A stretch of 64,000 bases of DNA from Duncaniella muricolitica (GCA_025808375.1 CP061009.1:992001-1056000), one strand, 5' to 3'; shown: positions 8,125 through 16,479, counted from the stretch's first letter. Program-made: numbers and translations. Notes: generated by a model not told the origin, from the sequence alone.

Positions 8125-9387
8125 ATGAAAGCATTAATGTTCGGGTGGGAATTTCCACCTCACATCCTCGGCGGTCTCGGCACCGCCAGCTACGGTCTCA
8201 CTAAGGGTATGTGGGAGTGTGGCGACATGGACATCACCTTTGTAATACCCAAACCTTTCGGCGACGAAGAGCGTCATTTTGCCAACATCGTTGGCATGTC
8301 ACAGGTGCCTGTATGCTGGCGCGACGTCTCGCGCGAATATGTGCAGGACCGCATCGGCAATGTCATGGACCCCGACCTCTACTACCGTCTGCGCGACCAT
8401 ATATATGCCGACTTCAACTATATGCGCACCAACGACCTGGGCTGCATAGAGTTTTCCGGACGCTATCCCGACAACCTCGTGGAGGAGATCAACAACTACT
8501 CCATATGTGCCGGAGTCGTGGCCCGCACGCTCGATTATGACATCATCCACTCTCACGACTGGCTCACCTATCCCGCCGGCATCCATGCCAAGCAGGTGTC
8601 GGGCAAGCCGCTGGTGATACATGTACACGCCACCGAGTTTGACCGCTCGCGAGGCAAACCCAACCCCACAGTCTTCGGCATCGAGAAGGACGGTATGAAC
8701 AACGCCGACCACATCATCTGTGTGAGCAACCTCACCCGCGACACCGTAATCAACAACTACGGCATCGACCCCGCCAAGGTCACTACCGTGCACAACGCCG
8801 TGACCCCGCTCACCCCCGAGCAGCTCAATGTGCCCGAACACAAGTCGAAGGACAAGGTGGTGACATTCCTTGGACGTATCACCATGCAGAAAGGCCCCGA
8901 ATATTTCGTCGAGGCTGCGGCCAAGGTGCTTAAAAACAACCCCAACGTGCGCTTCGTCATGGCCGGCAGCGGCGACATGATGAACAAGATGATACTCCTG
9001 GCCGCCGAGCGCGGCATCTCCGACCGATTCCACTTCCCCGGATTCCAGAAGGGCAGTCAGGTCTATGAGATGCTCAAGGCATCGGACGTCTACATCATGC
9101 CGTCAGTGTCAGAGCCCTTCGGCATATCGCCGCTCGAGGCCATGCAGATGGGCGTCCCCTCCATCATATCCAAGCAGAGCGGATGTGCCGAAATTCTCAC
9201 CAATGTCATCAAGACCGACTACTGGGACATCGACGCAATGGCCGACGCCATCAACTCGATTGTCACCTATCCCGCCATGTACAACCAGTTGCGCGAGGAC
9301 GGTCTGGCCGAGGTCAACCAGATAACCTGGGACAAGGCCGGACGCAAGGTAATCGACATATATAATAAGGTGTTGAATAGAGTTTAA
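8125..9387 (+). CDS. Glycosyltransferase family 4/5-like, probable glycogen synthase
   Basis: GT-B fold glycosyltransferase of 420 residues. The N-terminus carries the glycogen-synthase-like start FGWEFPPHILGGLGTASYGL with the GG loop that binds the sugar nucleotide phosphate; HSHDW is near residue 147; the C-terminal domain has EPFGISPLEAMQMGVPS near 330 with the paired glutamates typical of GT4. Placed between a debranching enzyme and a GH57 enzyme, it most likely extends alpha-1,4-glucan from ADP- or UDP-glucose. Donor specificity cannot be read from the sequence. A short AGAGTTAAAAGTTTAGAG repeat separates it from the next gene by 45 bp. Confidence 0.8.
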   Translation: MKALMFGWEFPPHILGGLGTASYGLTKGMWECGDMDITFVIPKPFGDEERHFANIVGMSQVPVCWRDVSREYVQDRIGNVMDPDLYYRLRDHIYADFNYMRTNDLGCIEFSGRYPDNLVEEINNYSICAGVVARTLDYDIIHSHDWLTYPAGIHAKQVSGKPLVIHVHATEFDRSRGKPNPTVFGIEKDGMNNADHIICVSNLTRDTVINNYGIDPAKVTTVHNAVTPLTPEQLNVPEHKSKDKVVTFLGRITMQKGPEYFVEAAAKVLKNNPNVRFVMAGSGDMMNKMILLAAERGISDRFHFPGFQKGSQVYEMLKASDVYIMPSVSEPFGISPLEAMQMGVPSIISKQSGCAEILTNVIKTDYWDIDAMADAINSIVTYPAMYNQLREDGLAEVNQITWDKAGRKVIDIYNKVLNRV

Positions 9388-9412
9388 GAGTTAAAAGTTT
9401 AGAGTTTACCAC
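9382..9412. repeat. Partial copy of the AGAGTTAAAAGTTTAGAG repeat
   Basis: The sequence gagtttaagagttaaaag and the following tttagagttta repeats one arm of the hairpin at 5851-5948. It lies inside the glycogen operon, overlapping the end of the glycosyltransferase gene, and has no pairing arm nearby. Confidence 0.5.
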
Positions 9413-9432
9413 AATCAAAATATCGCAAAATA

Positions 9433-10983
9433 ATGAAAGCAATCTGCTTCTACTTCCAGATACATCAGCCATTCCGTCTGAAAAGATACCGCTTCTTTGA
9501 CATTGGCAACGACCACTACTATTACGACGACTTTGCCAACGATGACATCATCACCCGCATAGCCGAGCGCAGCTACATCCCCGCTGCCAAGAGCCTCCTC
9601 AAGATGATCGAGGACACCAAGGGAGCCTTCAAGTGTGCCATCTCCATCACAGGCACCGCTCTCGAGCAGTTTGAGATGTATGTCCCCGAGTTTATCGACC
9701 TGCTCAAGAAGCTCGCCGACACCGGCAGCGTGGAGTTTCTGGCCGAGACCTATGCCCACTCGCTCGCCTCGCTCGCCGACCCCGAGGAGTTTGCCAACCA
9801 GGTCAAGGTACATGACGAGAAAATCAAGGAACTCTTCGGTCAGTCGCCCAAGGTGCTCCGCAACACCGAGCTCATCTATTGCGACGAGCTTGCTCCCCAG
9901 ATACTCGCCATGGGCTATAAGGGCGTAATCACCGAAGGTGCCAAGCACATACTCGGCTGGAAGTCGCCCAACTATGTCTACTCGGCCGCCTCAGCCCCCA
10001 AACTCAAGATGCTGCTGAAAAACGACAAGTTCTCCGACGACATCTCCGACCGCTTCTCCAACACCTCGTGGGACGAATATCCCCTCACGGCCGACAAATA
10101 CATCTCATGGATAGCATCCACTCCTGCCGAGGAGCAGATCATCAACCTGTTCATGAATCTCGAAGTCTTCGGTGACTTCCAGCCCCGCGAGACAGGCATA
10201 TTCCAGTTCCTCGAGGCACTCCCCCGCTTCGCCGCCGAGCACGGCATCGAGTTCTGGACCCCCTCGACAGCCGTCAGCAAGCTCAAGGCCGTCGACATCA
10301 TGCCGGTGCTCCATCCCATCAGTTGGGCCGACGAAGCCCGAGACACCTCGGCATGGCTCGGCAACAAACTCCAGAACGAGGCTTTCAACAAGCTCTATAG
10401 TGTCAGCGAGCGTGTGCGTCTCTGTGAAGACCGCCGTCTCAAGCAGGACTGGTATTACCTCCAGGCTGCCGACCACTTCTTCTATATGTCGACCAAAAAC
10501 ATGCACGACGGGTCGGTTCACTCCCAGTTCTCGCCCTACGACACTCCGTTTGAGGCCTTTACCAACTATATGAACGTCCTGGCCGACTTTATCGTGCGAG
10601 TAGAGGAGCAGTATCCCATGTCGATCGAAAACGAGGAACTCTCGGCTCTTCTCACCACCATCCGTAACCAGGAACGCGAGATAGAGACTCTCAACAAGGA
10701 AGCCGAGTCGATGCGTAAAAACATCGAGCACTTCAACGAGGAGCACCTCCTCCGCGAGCAGCAGGAAGCAGCCAAGAAGGCCGAAAAGAAGCCTGCGGCA
10801 AAAAAGACAGCCGAAAAAACGGCTCCCGCTGAAAAGCCGGCTGAAAAGAAGTGCGCACCCAGGAAAGCCAAAAAGGAAGCCGCACCCAAGAAAGCCTCCG
10901 GAAAAGCTGCATCCAAGAAAGTAGCCGAGAAGGTCGAAGCCCCCGCCCCCGAAGTAAAAGCCGAAGAAGCACCCAAGGCATAA
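9433..10983 (+). CDS. GH57 alpha-glucan enzyme with Lys/Ala-rich tail
   Basis: Family 57 glycoside hydrolase of 516 residues acting on alpha-1,4-glucan. Motif 1 is HQPFR at residues 11-15; VEFLAETYAHSL lies near 99-110; NTELIYCDEL near 144-153 contains the probable catalytic glutamate (about E146). The hydrolase part ends near residue 390. It is followed by a coiled-coil stretch (IRNQEREIETLNKEAESMRK) and then about 75 residues rich in lysine, alanine, proline and glutamate (repeats like KKPAAKKTAEK and APKKASGKAASKK), resembling a histone-H1-like tail. It ends the glycogen operon; two hairpins follow. Whether it is an amylase or a branching/transferase enzyme cannot be decided. Confidence 0.85.
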   Translation: MKAICFYFQIHQPFRLKRYRFFDIGNDHYYYDDFANDDIITRIAERSYIPAAKSLLKMIEDTKGAFKCAISITGTALEQFEMYVPEFIDLLKKLADTGSVEFLAETYAHSLASLADPEEFANQVKVHDEKIKELFGQSPKVLRNTELIYCDELAPQILAMGYKGVITEGAKHILGWKSPNYVYSAASAPKLKMLLKNDKFSDDISDRFSNTSWDEYPLTADKYISWIASTPAEEQIINLFMNLEVFGDFQPRETGIFQFLEALPRFAAEHGIEFWTPSTAVSKLKAVDIMPVLHPISWADEARDTSAWLGNKLQNEAFNKLYSVSERVRLCEDRRLKQDWYYLQAADHFFYMSTKNMHDGSVHSQFSPYDTPFEAFTNYMNVLADFIVRVEEQYPMSIENEELSALLTTIRNQEREIETLNKEAESMRKNIEHFNEEHLLREQQEAAKKAEKKPAAKKTAEKTAPAEKPAEKKCAPRKAKKEAAPKKASGKAASKKVAEKVEAPAPEVKAEEAPKA

Positions 10984-11000
10984 TCTTGTAATTGACACAA

Positions 11001-11087
11001 GGGTATGGAAAGATACCCTCATGCAATACACATACAATATCAGGCCGTCCCCCGCCGTTGAACGATGGAGGTCGGCCTGATTGTTTT
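11001..11087 (+). terminator. Terminator of the glycogen operon
   Basis: Two hairpins: GGGTAT/ATACCC at 11001-11018, and ATCAGGCCG (11039-11047) with CGGCCTGAT (11073-11081) followed by TGTTTTCAT. The second is the better intrinsic terminator. Confidence 0.6.
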
Positions 11088-11112
11088 CATAGCACACCCA
11101 ATAGCAAGCCTA

Positions 11113-11169
11113 AAACCTCATAACCTTTGCCCTAAGGGCAAGTCCCCTTTGCCCACAGGGCAAGTAAAT
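11113..11169 (+). repeat. Family A hairpin repeat, copy A2 (before the SprT-like gene)
   Basis: AACCTCATAACC tail followed by two hairpins, TTGCCC-taa-GGGCAA (11127-11141) and TTGCCC-aca-GGGCAA (11149-11163), then GTAAAT and the ATG. The second hairpin is 6 nt from the start codon, where a ribosome binding site would normally be. Confidence 0.75.
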
Positions 11170-11859
11170 ATGACACTTGAATATATACAGCAGAGATTTG
11201 ACCTCTACAACCGACTGATATTCCGCGGACGGTTGCCGCGCATACCCATAAGGCTGAGCAATGCCAAGACCTATCTCGGACAATGCGTATCACGGGTAAT
11301 CACGCTGCCCGACGGACGTAAAGAGCACACTGACTTCGAGCTGCGCATCTCCACCCGTCTCGACCTCGCACCCGACACCATTGACGACACCATCATCCAC
11401 GAGATGATACATTATTTCATACACTACAACGGACTGCATGACACCTCGGCCCACGGCCCGCTGTTTCGTAGCCTCATGCACAGCATCAATATAGCCCACG
11501 GACGCAAACTGACCATAAGCCACCGCTCCACGCCCGACGAACGTGCCTCGGCCGACTCTGCGCCACGATGGCATGTCATAGCCATACTGCGACTCAATGA
11601 TCCTGATCCCGACAGAATTGGCGTCAAAGTACTTCCACGCACTACCGACAAAATCATACAGTATTACCATCGAGTCCTCGCGGCCCCGCAGGTTGCCTCC
11701 ATTGACCTATATCTCCATCGCGCTCCTTTCTTTAACCGTTATCCAGTCTCGGCAGCCATGCGCTATCATCCTGCGTTGCTCTCCGAGGTCACTCCTCATC
11801 TTGCCGACGCACGTCGCCTCACTGTTGATGGTTCAACTATCACTTATGCTAAATATTAA
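11170..11859 (+). CDS. SprT-like zinc metallopeptidase
   Basis: A 229-residue protein starting at ATG 11170; an upstream in-frame ATG at 11065 would translate through the family A repeat and is rejected. It has the SprT-like core: HEMIH at residues 77-81 (zinc ligands and catalytic glutamate) and a third probable ligand, H95 in SAHGPLF. SprT/Spartan-type proteins act on DNA or DNA-bound proteins, but bacterial members are poorly characterised. The C-terminal 90 residues form an extra mixed domain. Two family A hairpins directly before the start may control translation. Confidence 0.75.
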   Translation: MTLEYIQQRFDLYNRLIFRGRLPRIPIRLSNAKTYLGQCVSRVITLPDGRKEHTDFELRISTRLDLAPDTIDDTIIHEMIHYFIHYNGLHDTSAHGPLFRSLMHSINIAHGRKLTISHRSTPDERASADSAPRWHVIAILRLNDPDPDRIGVKVLPRTTDKIIQYYHRVLAAPQVASIDLYLHRAPFFNRYPVSAAMRYHPALLSEVTPHLADARRLTVDGSTITYAKY

Positions 11860-11893
11860 TATAAGTTTATATTTGTTATTATTAGTTAAATAA

Positions 11894-11925
11894 TTGGGGG
11901 GAAGTAATTTTTATTCGTATATTTG
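11894..11925 (+). promoter_or_regulatory. Promoter of the Gly-Thr repeat protein
   Basis: TTG at 11894-11896, a 21-nt spacer and TATATTTG at 11918-11925, an exact TAnnTTTG match. The leader would be about 95 nt. Confidence 0.6.
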
Positions 11926-12024
11926 CTTTTGTTAAATAAATTTAGCATGTTTTTGAGCTAAACTACTATCACTTTATAGGTCTAAACCAAAAATTTTATC
12001 ACAATAAACAACAAAACAGTGCTT

Positions 12025-12771
12025 ATGAAGAAAATTTTTACTCTTATTGCAACTGCATTCATGGCATTTAGTGTTAATGCTCAGTCAGACATAACATTCG
12101 GCATCTATACATATGGTGGCACCGGCACAGGCACGGGTACCGGCACAGGCACGGGTACCGGCACAGGCTCATCTGTAACTACACCGTTAACAGGTCTTAT
12201 CGGCTACACCGAGAGGGGTACTTGCACTTATCAGGTTGTAAACAATGGGACGGATACTTATACCATCAAGAACTTTTTGGGTGGATCCGACTATTCGTTT
12301 ACGATTACCGATACAAATGGTGGTAATAGCAATGTTGTCGGTAATACTATAACAATAAATGAGCTGGGTAAATATACAGTCCCGGCCGATTACATCACAT
12401 TCTCCAAAAACGGAGTTGAGTCAATACGCATCAAGAATGTAACTCCGACGCCAAATAAGACCAATAGTAAATTGAGCAAAAACGGAGATGAGCTGATTGT
12501 CAGATTCGTTGTGTCATATAATAGTTCATTTCAGACCTACAGCAATGGTCAGTGGAGCAATATGGCAAGCGTAAGTCAGATATTTATTGGTGGTGTAATT
12601 CCTAAAATCAAGGATAGCGGTTCGAGTGCCATCGAGGATGTGATTGACAATGACGACAACGCTCCGGTAGAATATTACAACCTTCAGGGTGTTCGCATCA
12701 ATGAGCCCGCAGCCGGTCAGGTGGTAATCCGCCGCCAGGGCTCGAAGGTCAGCAAGGTCGTAGTGCGCTAA
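12025..12771 (+). CDS. Secreted protein with Gly-Thr repeat and C-terminal sorting-like motif
   Basis: Unrecognised exported protein of 248 residues. Start taken at ATG 12025 (MKKIFTLIATAFMAFSVNAQ is a clean signal peptide); a GTG two codons upstream is possible. Just after the mature N-terminus, about residues 32-48 are an uninterrupted Gly-Thr alternation. The centre looks beta-rich. The last 35 residues (EYYNLQGVRINEPAAGQ, then VVIRRQGSK and a hydrophobic-basic end) match a C-terminal motif very common on Prevotella/Muribaculaceae secreted proteins, probably a type IX-like sorting or anchoring tail. Base composition is more AT-rich than its neighbours. It has its own promoter and is followed by a family B palindrome. 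Confidence 0.6.
   Translation: MKKIFTLIATAFMAFSVNAQSDITFGIYTYGGTGTGTGTGTGTGTGTGSSVTTPLTGLIGYTERGTCTYQVVNNGTDTYTIKNFLGGSDYSFTITDTNGGNSNVVGNTITINELGKYTVPADYITFSKNGVESIRIKNVTPTPNKTNSKLSKNGDELIVRFVVSYNSSFQTYSNGQWSNMASVSQIFIGGVIPKIKDSGSSAIEDVIDNDDNAPVEYYNLQGVRINEPAAGQVVIRRQGSKVSKVVVR
12118..12168 (+). repeat. In-frame minisatellite coding Gly-Thr
   Basis: Tandem 18-bp unit GGCACAGGCACGGGTACC, nearly three copies, made of 6-bp subunits GGnACn. It keeps frame whatever the copy number, so slippage would change the length of the Gly-Thr stretch without breaking the protein. Confidence 0.8.
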
Positions 12772-12773
12772 GC

Positions 12774-12930
12774 ATACAAAAGTTTCAGTACGACAGAAGA
12801 AACAAAAGTCTTAATATCAAAGACAGGAGTACAGGAGTTATAATCCCCTGTACTCCTGTCTTTTGATTTGCACTTCTGTCATAAGATCAAAATGCTTTTG
12901 TTTCTTCTGTCCTTCTGAAACTTTTGTATC
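12774..12930. repeat. Family B palindrome, copy B1
   Basis: Nested palindrome. Outer arms are 12774-12808 (ATACAAAAGTTTCAG start) and 12895-12929; the inner perfect 17-bp arms are 12819-12835 and 12847-12863 (GACAGGAGTACAGG core). It begins 3 nt after the preceding stop codon. The same inner core occurs in copy B4 at 22225-22275. Confidence 0.8.
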
Positions 12931-12973
12931 TCTTGTCTTGTTGAAATTATACACGTTTTAACGAGATAAAGCC

Positions 12974-14257
12974 ATGCTTATAGCTGAAATCATCCCCTCA
13001 CACAAAGTAGCGCAATGGCTGCTTGTACACATCCACAGGCTGCTTGATATTGTAGGCCTTGAGAAAGACAAGATGACCGAGGAAATCATCTATGTGGCCA
13101 TAATCGTAGTCACCGCCATGCTCCTCGGCTGGCTTCTGAGCTATGCCATACGACTGCTGATACGCAAGATAGTCGACGTGCGCTCGCCTCAGCTCGCAAC
13201 CGATCTGAAAGAGAAACATGTGTTGATACGCTGCTGCCGCATAGTGCCGCCGCTTGTGATTCTCGCGTTGCTGCCGTTTGCCTTCACCGGCGACTCGCTG
13301 CTCAATACCATAATAATACGGGCCCTGCTGGTCTATACATCCGTCACGGTGTGTATGGCCATATGCTCAGTGCTATCATTCGCATGGCTGAGATTTGACA
13401 AGGAACGCAATACCAAAAATCTGCCCATCCGCGGCATCCTCGACACAGTGATAGGCATCCTGTGGGTCATCACAGCCATAATATGTGTGGCAATCATAGT
13501 CGACAAGTCACCCGCGGTGCTTCTCACGGGGCTGGGCGCGTTTGCGGCCGTGCTGATGCTTGTATTCAAGGACAGCATACTCGGACTCGTGGCCGGCCTG
13601 CAACTGTCGCAAAACGATATGCTCCGCGTGGGCGACTGGATAGTGGTGCCCTCGACCATCGCCAACGGCATCGTGATCGATGTGTCGCTGACGGCCGTCA
13701 AGGTGCAAAACTGGGACAACACCATAGTGACACTTCCTCCCTATACTCTCATCTCGGGGTCGTTTCAGAACTGGCGCGGCATGAGCGACAGCGGTGTGCG
13801 TCAGATAGCCCGCTCGATACTTGTCGACATCTATTCGGTGACTCAGGCCACGCCCGATTTTGTCAAAAAGATGGTGGCACAGTTTCCCGAACTCAAGACT
13901 TATGTCGACAAGGTGCAGGCTGCCGGCCATCCGATATTTGACCCCGGACTGGCCACTGTCAACGGCACGGTCGATACCAATCTGGGACTCTATCGCGCCT
14001 ATTTGTGTGAATGGCTTCTGAGTCATCCGTCCATATCGTCGAGCCAGCAGATACTCGTGCGCCTGATGGCACCGACCGACAACGGCATACCGCTTCAGAT
14101 ATGGTGTTTTACATCCACCACGGCATGGACAGCCTACGAGGCTATCCAGAGCGCGCTGTTCGAGCATATAGCCGTGACCGCCCCGGCCTTTGGCCTGCAG
14201 ATCTACAACGATACTTCGGGCGCGGACGTGCTCACCATCGACACGAAGAAAATATAG
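12974..14257 (+). CDS. MscS-family mechanosensitive channel (YbdG/YnaI-like)
   Basis: Inner-membrane small-conductance mechanosensitive channel of 427 residues. Several hydrophobic segments cover about residues 30-205, with the pore-lining helix near 180-205 (LLTGLGAFAAVLMLVFKDSI). It is followed by the MscS beta domain (VGDWIVV, then VKVQNWDNTIVTLPPY) and a mixed C-terminal cytoplasmic domain. Length and the NW.G.SD motif (FQNWRGMSDSG) fit the YbdG-like branch. It is a single-gene unit, closed by a family B palindrome that overlaps its stop codon. Confidence 0.85.
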   Translation: MLIAEIIPSHKVAQWLLVHIHRLLDIVGLEKDKMTEEIIYVAIIVVTAMLLGWLLSYAIRLLIRKIVDVRSPQLATDLKEKHVLIRCCRIVPPLVILALLPFAFTGDSLLNTIIIRALLVYTSVTVCMAICSVLSFAWLRFDKERNTKNLPIRGILDTVIGILWVITAIICVAIIVDKSPAVLLTGLGAFAAVLMLVFKDSILGLVAGLQLSQNDMLRVGDWIVVPSTIANGIVIDVSLTAVKVQNWDNTIVTLPPYTLISGSFQNWRGMSDSGVRQIARSILVDIYSVTQATPDFVKKMVAQFPELKTYVDKVQAAGHPIFDPGLATVNGTVDTNLGLYRAYLCEWLLSHPSISSSQQILVRLMAPTDNGIPLQIWCFTSTTAWTAYEAIQSALFEHIAVTAPAFGLQIYNDTSGADVLTIDTKKI

Positions 14258-14327
14258 AGATACAAAAGTATCATAAGGACACAAAAAACTTATGTTTCTT
14301 GTGTCCTTATGATACTTTTGTATCTCT
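14256..14327. repeat. Family B palindrome, copy B2, between convergent genes
   Basis: Perfect 29-bp arms at 14256-14284 and 14299-14327 around a 14-nt loop. The left arm includes the last two bases of the mscS-like stop codon, and the right arm ends 5 nt before the stop codon of the convergent thioredoxin-fold gene. It probably works as a bidirectional terminator. Confidence 0.85.
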
Positions 14328-14332
14328 AATCT

Positions 14333-15475
14333 CTAATTGAGTGACTGAAGGTTGTGTTCGAGCATTTCGAGAGGAGTCTGTTTCTGACGGCCTGCGGGAA
14401 GAGTCTGGGCAGTGCGGCGACCCGACTTGATGTCGTCGACGCGAGCCTGGATTATTTTTTTAATACGTGCGCGCACCTGTTGGTCCTGACACTTCTCGAT
14501 CAGCGAAGCCGACTTGAAACTCAGTGTCATGTCGGGCATGTCAAGCGCGCTGTCGGCCATATAGCTCTCCATGGCATCCATGTAAGCGTTCCAGTCGCCG
14601 TTGCGCTCGGCATAGCTCATGAGAGTGTTGAGGCGATAGTGCTCGGGGCGCGGGATGTTGCACTCCTTGATGAGAGCGATGAAGTCGTCGAGCTTCTTTT
14701 GGTCAAGAGTAAAGCCGCCGTTCTGATTCTTGCGTACGATGGAGCGGGAGTAGCGGTTGAGCACATTGCCGATTTTATCGTTATATACTTTCTCGCCGAG
14801 CAGCGAAGCCATCGACTCGCGGTTTTTGGCAGCGTAGACAAACGAGGGCGCGTAGGGATTGGTGATATGTTTCACAAAGACCTTGCACAGAGTGGTGTCA
14901 GAGGCAAAAGTCTCGGTCTGGCCCTCGAGCATGGCCTCGGCCACAACGTTGGCCTGCTGTAAGCGATAGACTTTGCCGAGATATTCGAGGTAGTCGAGCA
15001 TAAACTGACGGTCGCGGTCGCCGGCCTTGAAGCGAGCTTCCATGGCAGCGGGCCCGTTGTCGCCTATATTGTCGTTGACGCGCTTGATGAAGCCCTGGGC
15101 ATCACCGCCGCCCACAAAGCGTGCGGCCTCGGTGCCGTCGTTGTTGAAGATTACAAAGGTCGGATAAGCGTTGATCTGCAGACGCTCGGCAATCTCGGGG
15201 CCCTCGCCCTGCTCCATGTCGATTTTAATCGACACGAACTTGGGATTCATGAAGTCGCCCACTTCCTGGGTGGGGAATATCTTGTTGGCCATCATCTTGC
15301 ATGGACCGCACCAGGAGGTGTAACAGTCGAGAAACACCATTTTGCCCTCCTTTTTGGCCTTGTCGATGGCATCCTGGAGACGGGCCTCGTGAGGCATGAA
15401 CTCAATGCCCTGGGCCGACATTGACAGCGCGCTTGCGGCCATGAGGGCCAGCGAGAATAACTTGCTTAATTTCAT
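14333..15475 (-). CDS. Exported thioredoxin-fold protein
   Basis: Periplasmic thiol-disulfide protein of 380 residues, starting at 15475 (MKLSKLFSLALMAASALSMS signal peptide); an upstream in-frame ATG would extend through the promoter. A thioredoxin domain covers about residues 23-130 with WCGPCK at 55-60. The remaining 250 residues are helical and resemble the C-terminal extension of Bacteroidota thioredoxin-family proteins, possibly a TPR-like scaffold. It probably reduces or isomerises disulfides of envelope proteins; the partner is unknown. Confidence 0.8.
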   Translation of the reverse strand: MKLSKLFSLALMAASALSMSAQGIEFMPHEARLQDAIDKAKKEGKMVFLDCYTSWCGPCKMMANKIFPTQEVGDFMNPKFVSIKIDMEQGEGPEIAERLQINAYPTFVIFNNDGTEAARFVGGGDAQGFIKRVNDNIGDNGPAAMEARFKAGDRDRQFMLDYLEYLGKVYRLQQANVVAEAMLEGQTETFASDTTLCKVFVKHITNPYAPSFVYAAKNRESMASLLGEKVYNDKIGNVLNRYSRSIVRKNQNGGFTLDQKKLDDFIALIKECNIPRPEHYRLNTLMSYAERNGDWNAYMDAMESYMADSALDMPDMTLSFKSASLIEKCQDQQVRARIKKIIQARVDDIKSGRRTAQTLPAGRQKQTPLEMLEHNLQSLN

Positions 15476-15513
15476 TGATGGATAAATGTTTGGTTTAGAT
15501 AAAACTTCGGAGG

Positions 15514-15543
15514 CAAAGATAAGTGTTTTTCCCAATAATCAAA
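15514..15543 (-). promoter_or_regulatory. Promoter of the thioredoxin-fold gene
   Basis: On the minus strand, TTTG at 15543-15540, an 18-nt spacer and TATCTTTG at 15521-15514, an exact TAnnTTTG match, about 40 bp before the start codon. Confidence 0.55.
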
Positions 15544-15610
15544 TGCAGCAAAAGCCCAAAAGTTACCTCCCCGACAAAAGATTTTTCTAAAGTAAAGTGT
15601 GTAAGTCGGT

Positions 15611-16045
15611 CTATCGGATGTCGTTGGTGTCGTCGTCATCGTCGTCGAGGAAGTCGAAGTCCCAGCCGTCGGAGAGTGATTCGGTGAACTCGGCGAGGTC
15701 GCGGCCTTCGCGCTTGGTGGGACGGCCGAGGCCTTTGCGACGGTCTATGAAGCCTGAGATGCGCACTACGTCGAGGAGGTCGAGCTCGCTCTTGGGGGTG
15801 ATGTTTTCCATGTAGTCGGGCACGAGGCGTGCGCCGAGCCTGTTTTGCGCGAGGGCTTTGACTCGGAATGAGTATGTGACCGGTGGCTTGCGGACGTTGA
15901 TGATGTCGCCTTCCTTGATGGTGCGGGAGGGTTTGACGGCGACTCCGCCCATGAGTACCCGCCCTTTTTTGCATGCTTCGGTGGCTACGGTGCGGGTCTT
16001 GAATATGCGCATGGCCCAAAGCCATTTGTCAATTCGTACTTCCAT
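15611..16045 (-). CDS. S4-domain RNA-binding protein (Hsp15/HslR-like)
   Basis: Cytoplasmic RNA-binding protein of 144 residues. The S4 domain occupies about residues 1-60 (RIDKWLWAMRIFKTRTVATE, then GRVLMGG), the usual start of the Hsp15 family, which rescues stalled 50S subunits carrying tRNA. The C-terminus (about 125-144) is very acidic, with six consecutive aspartates, which is not typical of the E. coli protein. Three tandem family A hairpins lie directly upstream of the start codon. Confidence 0.8.
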   Translation of the reverse strand: MEVRIDKWLWAMRIFKTRTVATEACKKGRVLMGGVAVKPSRTIKEGDIINVRKPPVTYSFRVKALAQNRLGARLVPDYMENITPKSELDLLDVVRISGFIDRRKGLGRPTKREGRDLAEFTESLSDGWDFDFLDDDDDDTNDIR

Positions 16046-16049
16046 GTTG

Positions 16050-16148
16050 TTACTTGCCCTTCGGGCAAAGGTTATAAGGTTATTACTTGCCCTTCGGGCA
16101 AAGGTTATGAGGTTATTACTTGCCCTTCGGGCAAAGGTTATAAGGTTA
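16050..16148 (-). repeat. Family A hairpin repeat, copy A3, three 33-bp tandem units
   Basis: Three head-to-tail units with a 33-bp period starting at 16050, 16083 and 16116. Each contains TTACTTGCCC-ttc-GGGCAA and AGGTTAT(A/G)AGGTTA. The first hairpin (16054-16068) is 8 nt upstream of the S4-gene start codon, separated by GTAACAAC on the coding strand. Confidence 0.85.
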
Positions 16149-16168
16149 AATCTGTATAAGAAATATAC

Positions 16169-16315
16169 CTACCTGAAATCAAAAGAGTTAGAAGAATTAC
16201 CTCGTTTTGGGGTAATGAGTTGGTAACCGTTCCAATTGCCGTAGTCTGCATCGCTTTGCTTGTTCGGGTAACTCTTACGGATGTAAAAGTACGAAAAATA
16301 TTCCGACTGGAATAA
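16169..16315 (-). pseudogene. Possible coding remnant in the 16.1-16.5 kb gap
   Basis: Bases 16315 to 16169 read open on the minus strand without a start codon and give a protein-like 48-residue stretch (SYPNKQSDADYGNWNGYQLI in the middle), ending in TAG. Just upstream, in the same frame and interrupted by one TGA, is NGIRVDANQLKEYWE. This may be the 3' end of a decayed gene with a nonsense change. I do not recognise a family. The rest of the gap 16149-16479 shows nothing else clear and is AT-richer than its surroundings. Confidence 0.3.
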
Positions 16316-16479
16316 TCATTCCCAATATTCTTTCAGCTGATTGGCATCCACTCTTATGCCGTTTGAGGCTTAAAGCAAATTGCAAACAAGGAAGCCACGG
16401 TAAAAGCAACTCTTATCCATAACAAATGAATGCATTGCATTTCCTCAGAGGTTTAGGTTGTCATGCGGGAAGCTATGTG

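Noticed and set aside
6345..8126. 593-codon open frame on the minus strand opposite the debranching enzyme
   Set aside because: It is the antisense shadow of a strongly codon-biased gene, shows His/Gly/Val-rich composition without domains, and has no promoter.
11065..11169. Longer start for the SprT-like gene
   Set aside because: The extra 35 codons translate the terminator and the family A repeat; the ATG at 11170 fits the family start better.
16050..16148. Short CRISPR array
   Set aside because: The 33-bp units are directly tandem with no unique spacers and match a dispersed repeat; no cas genes are nearby.
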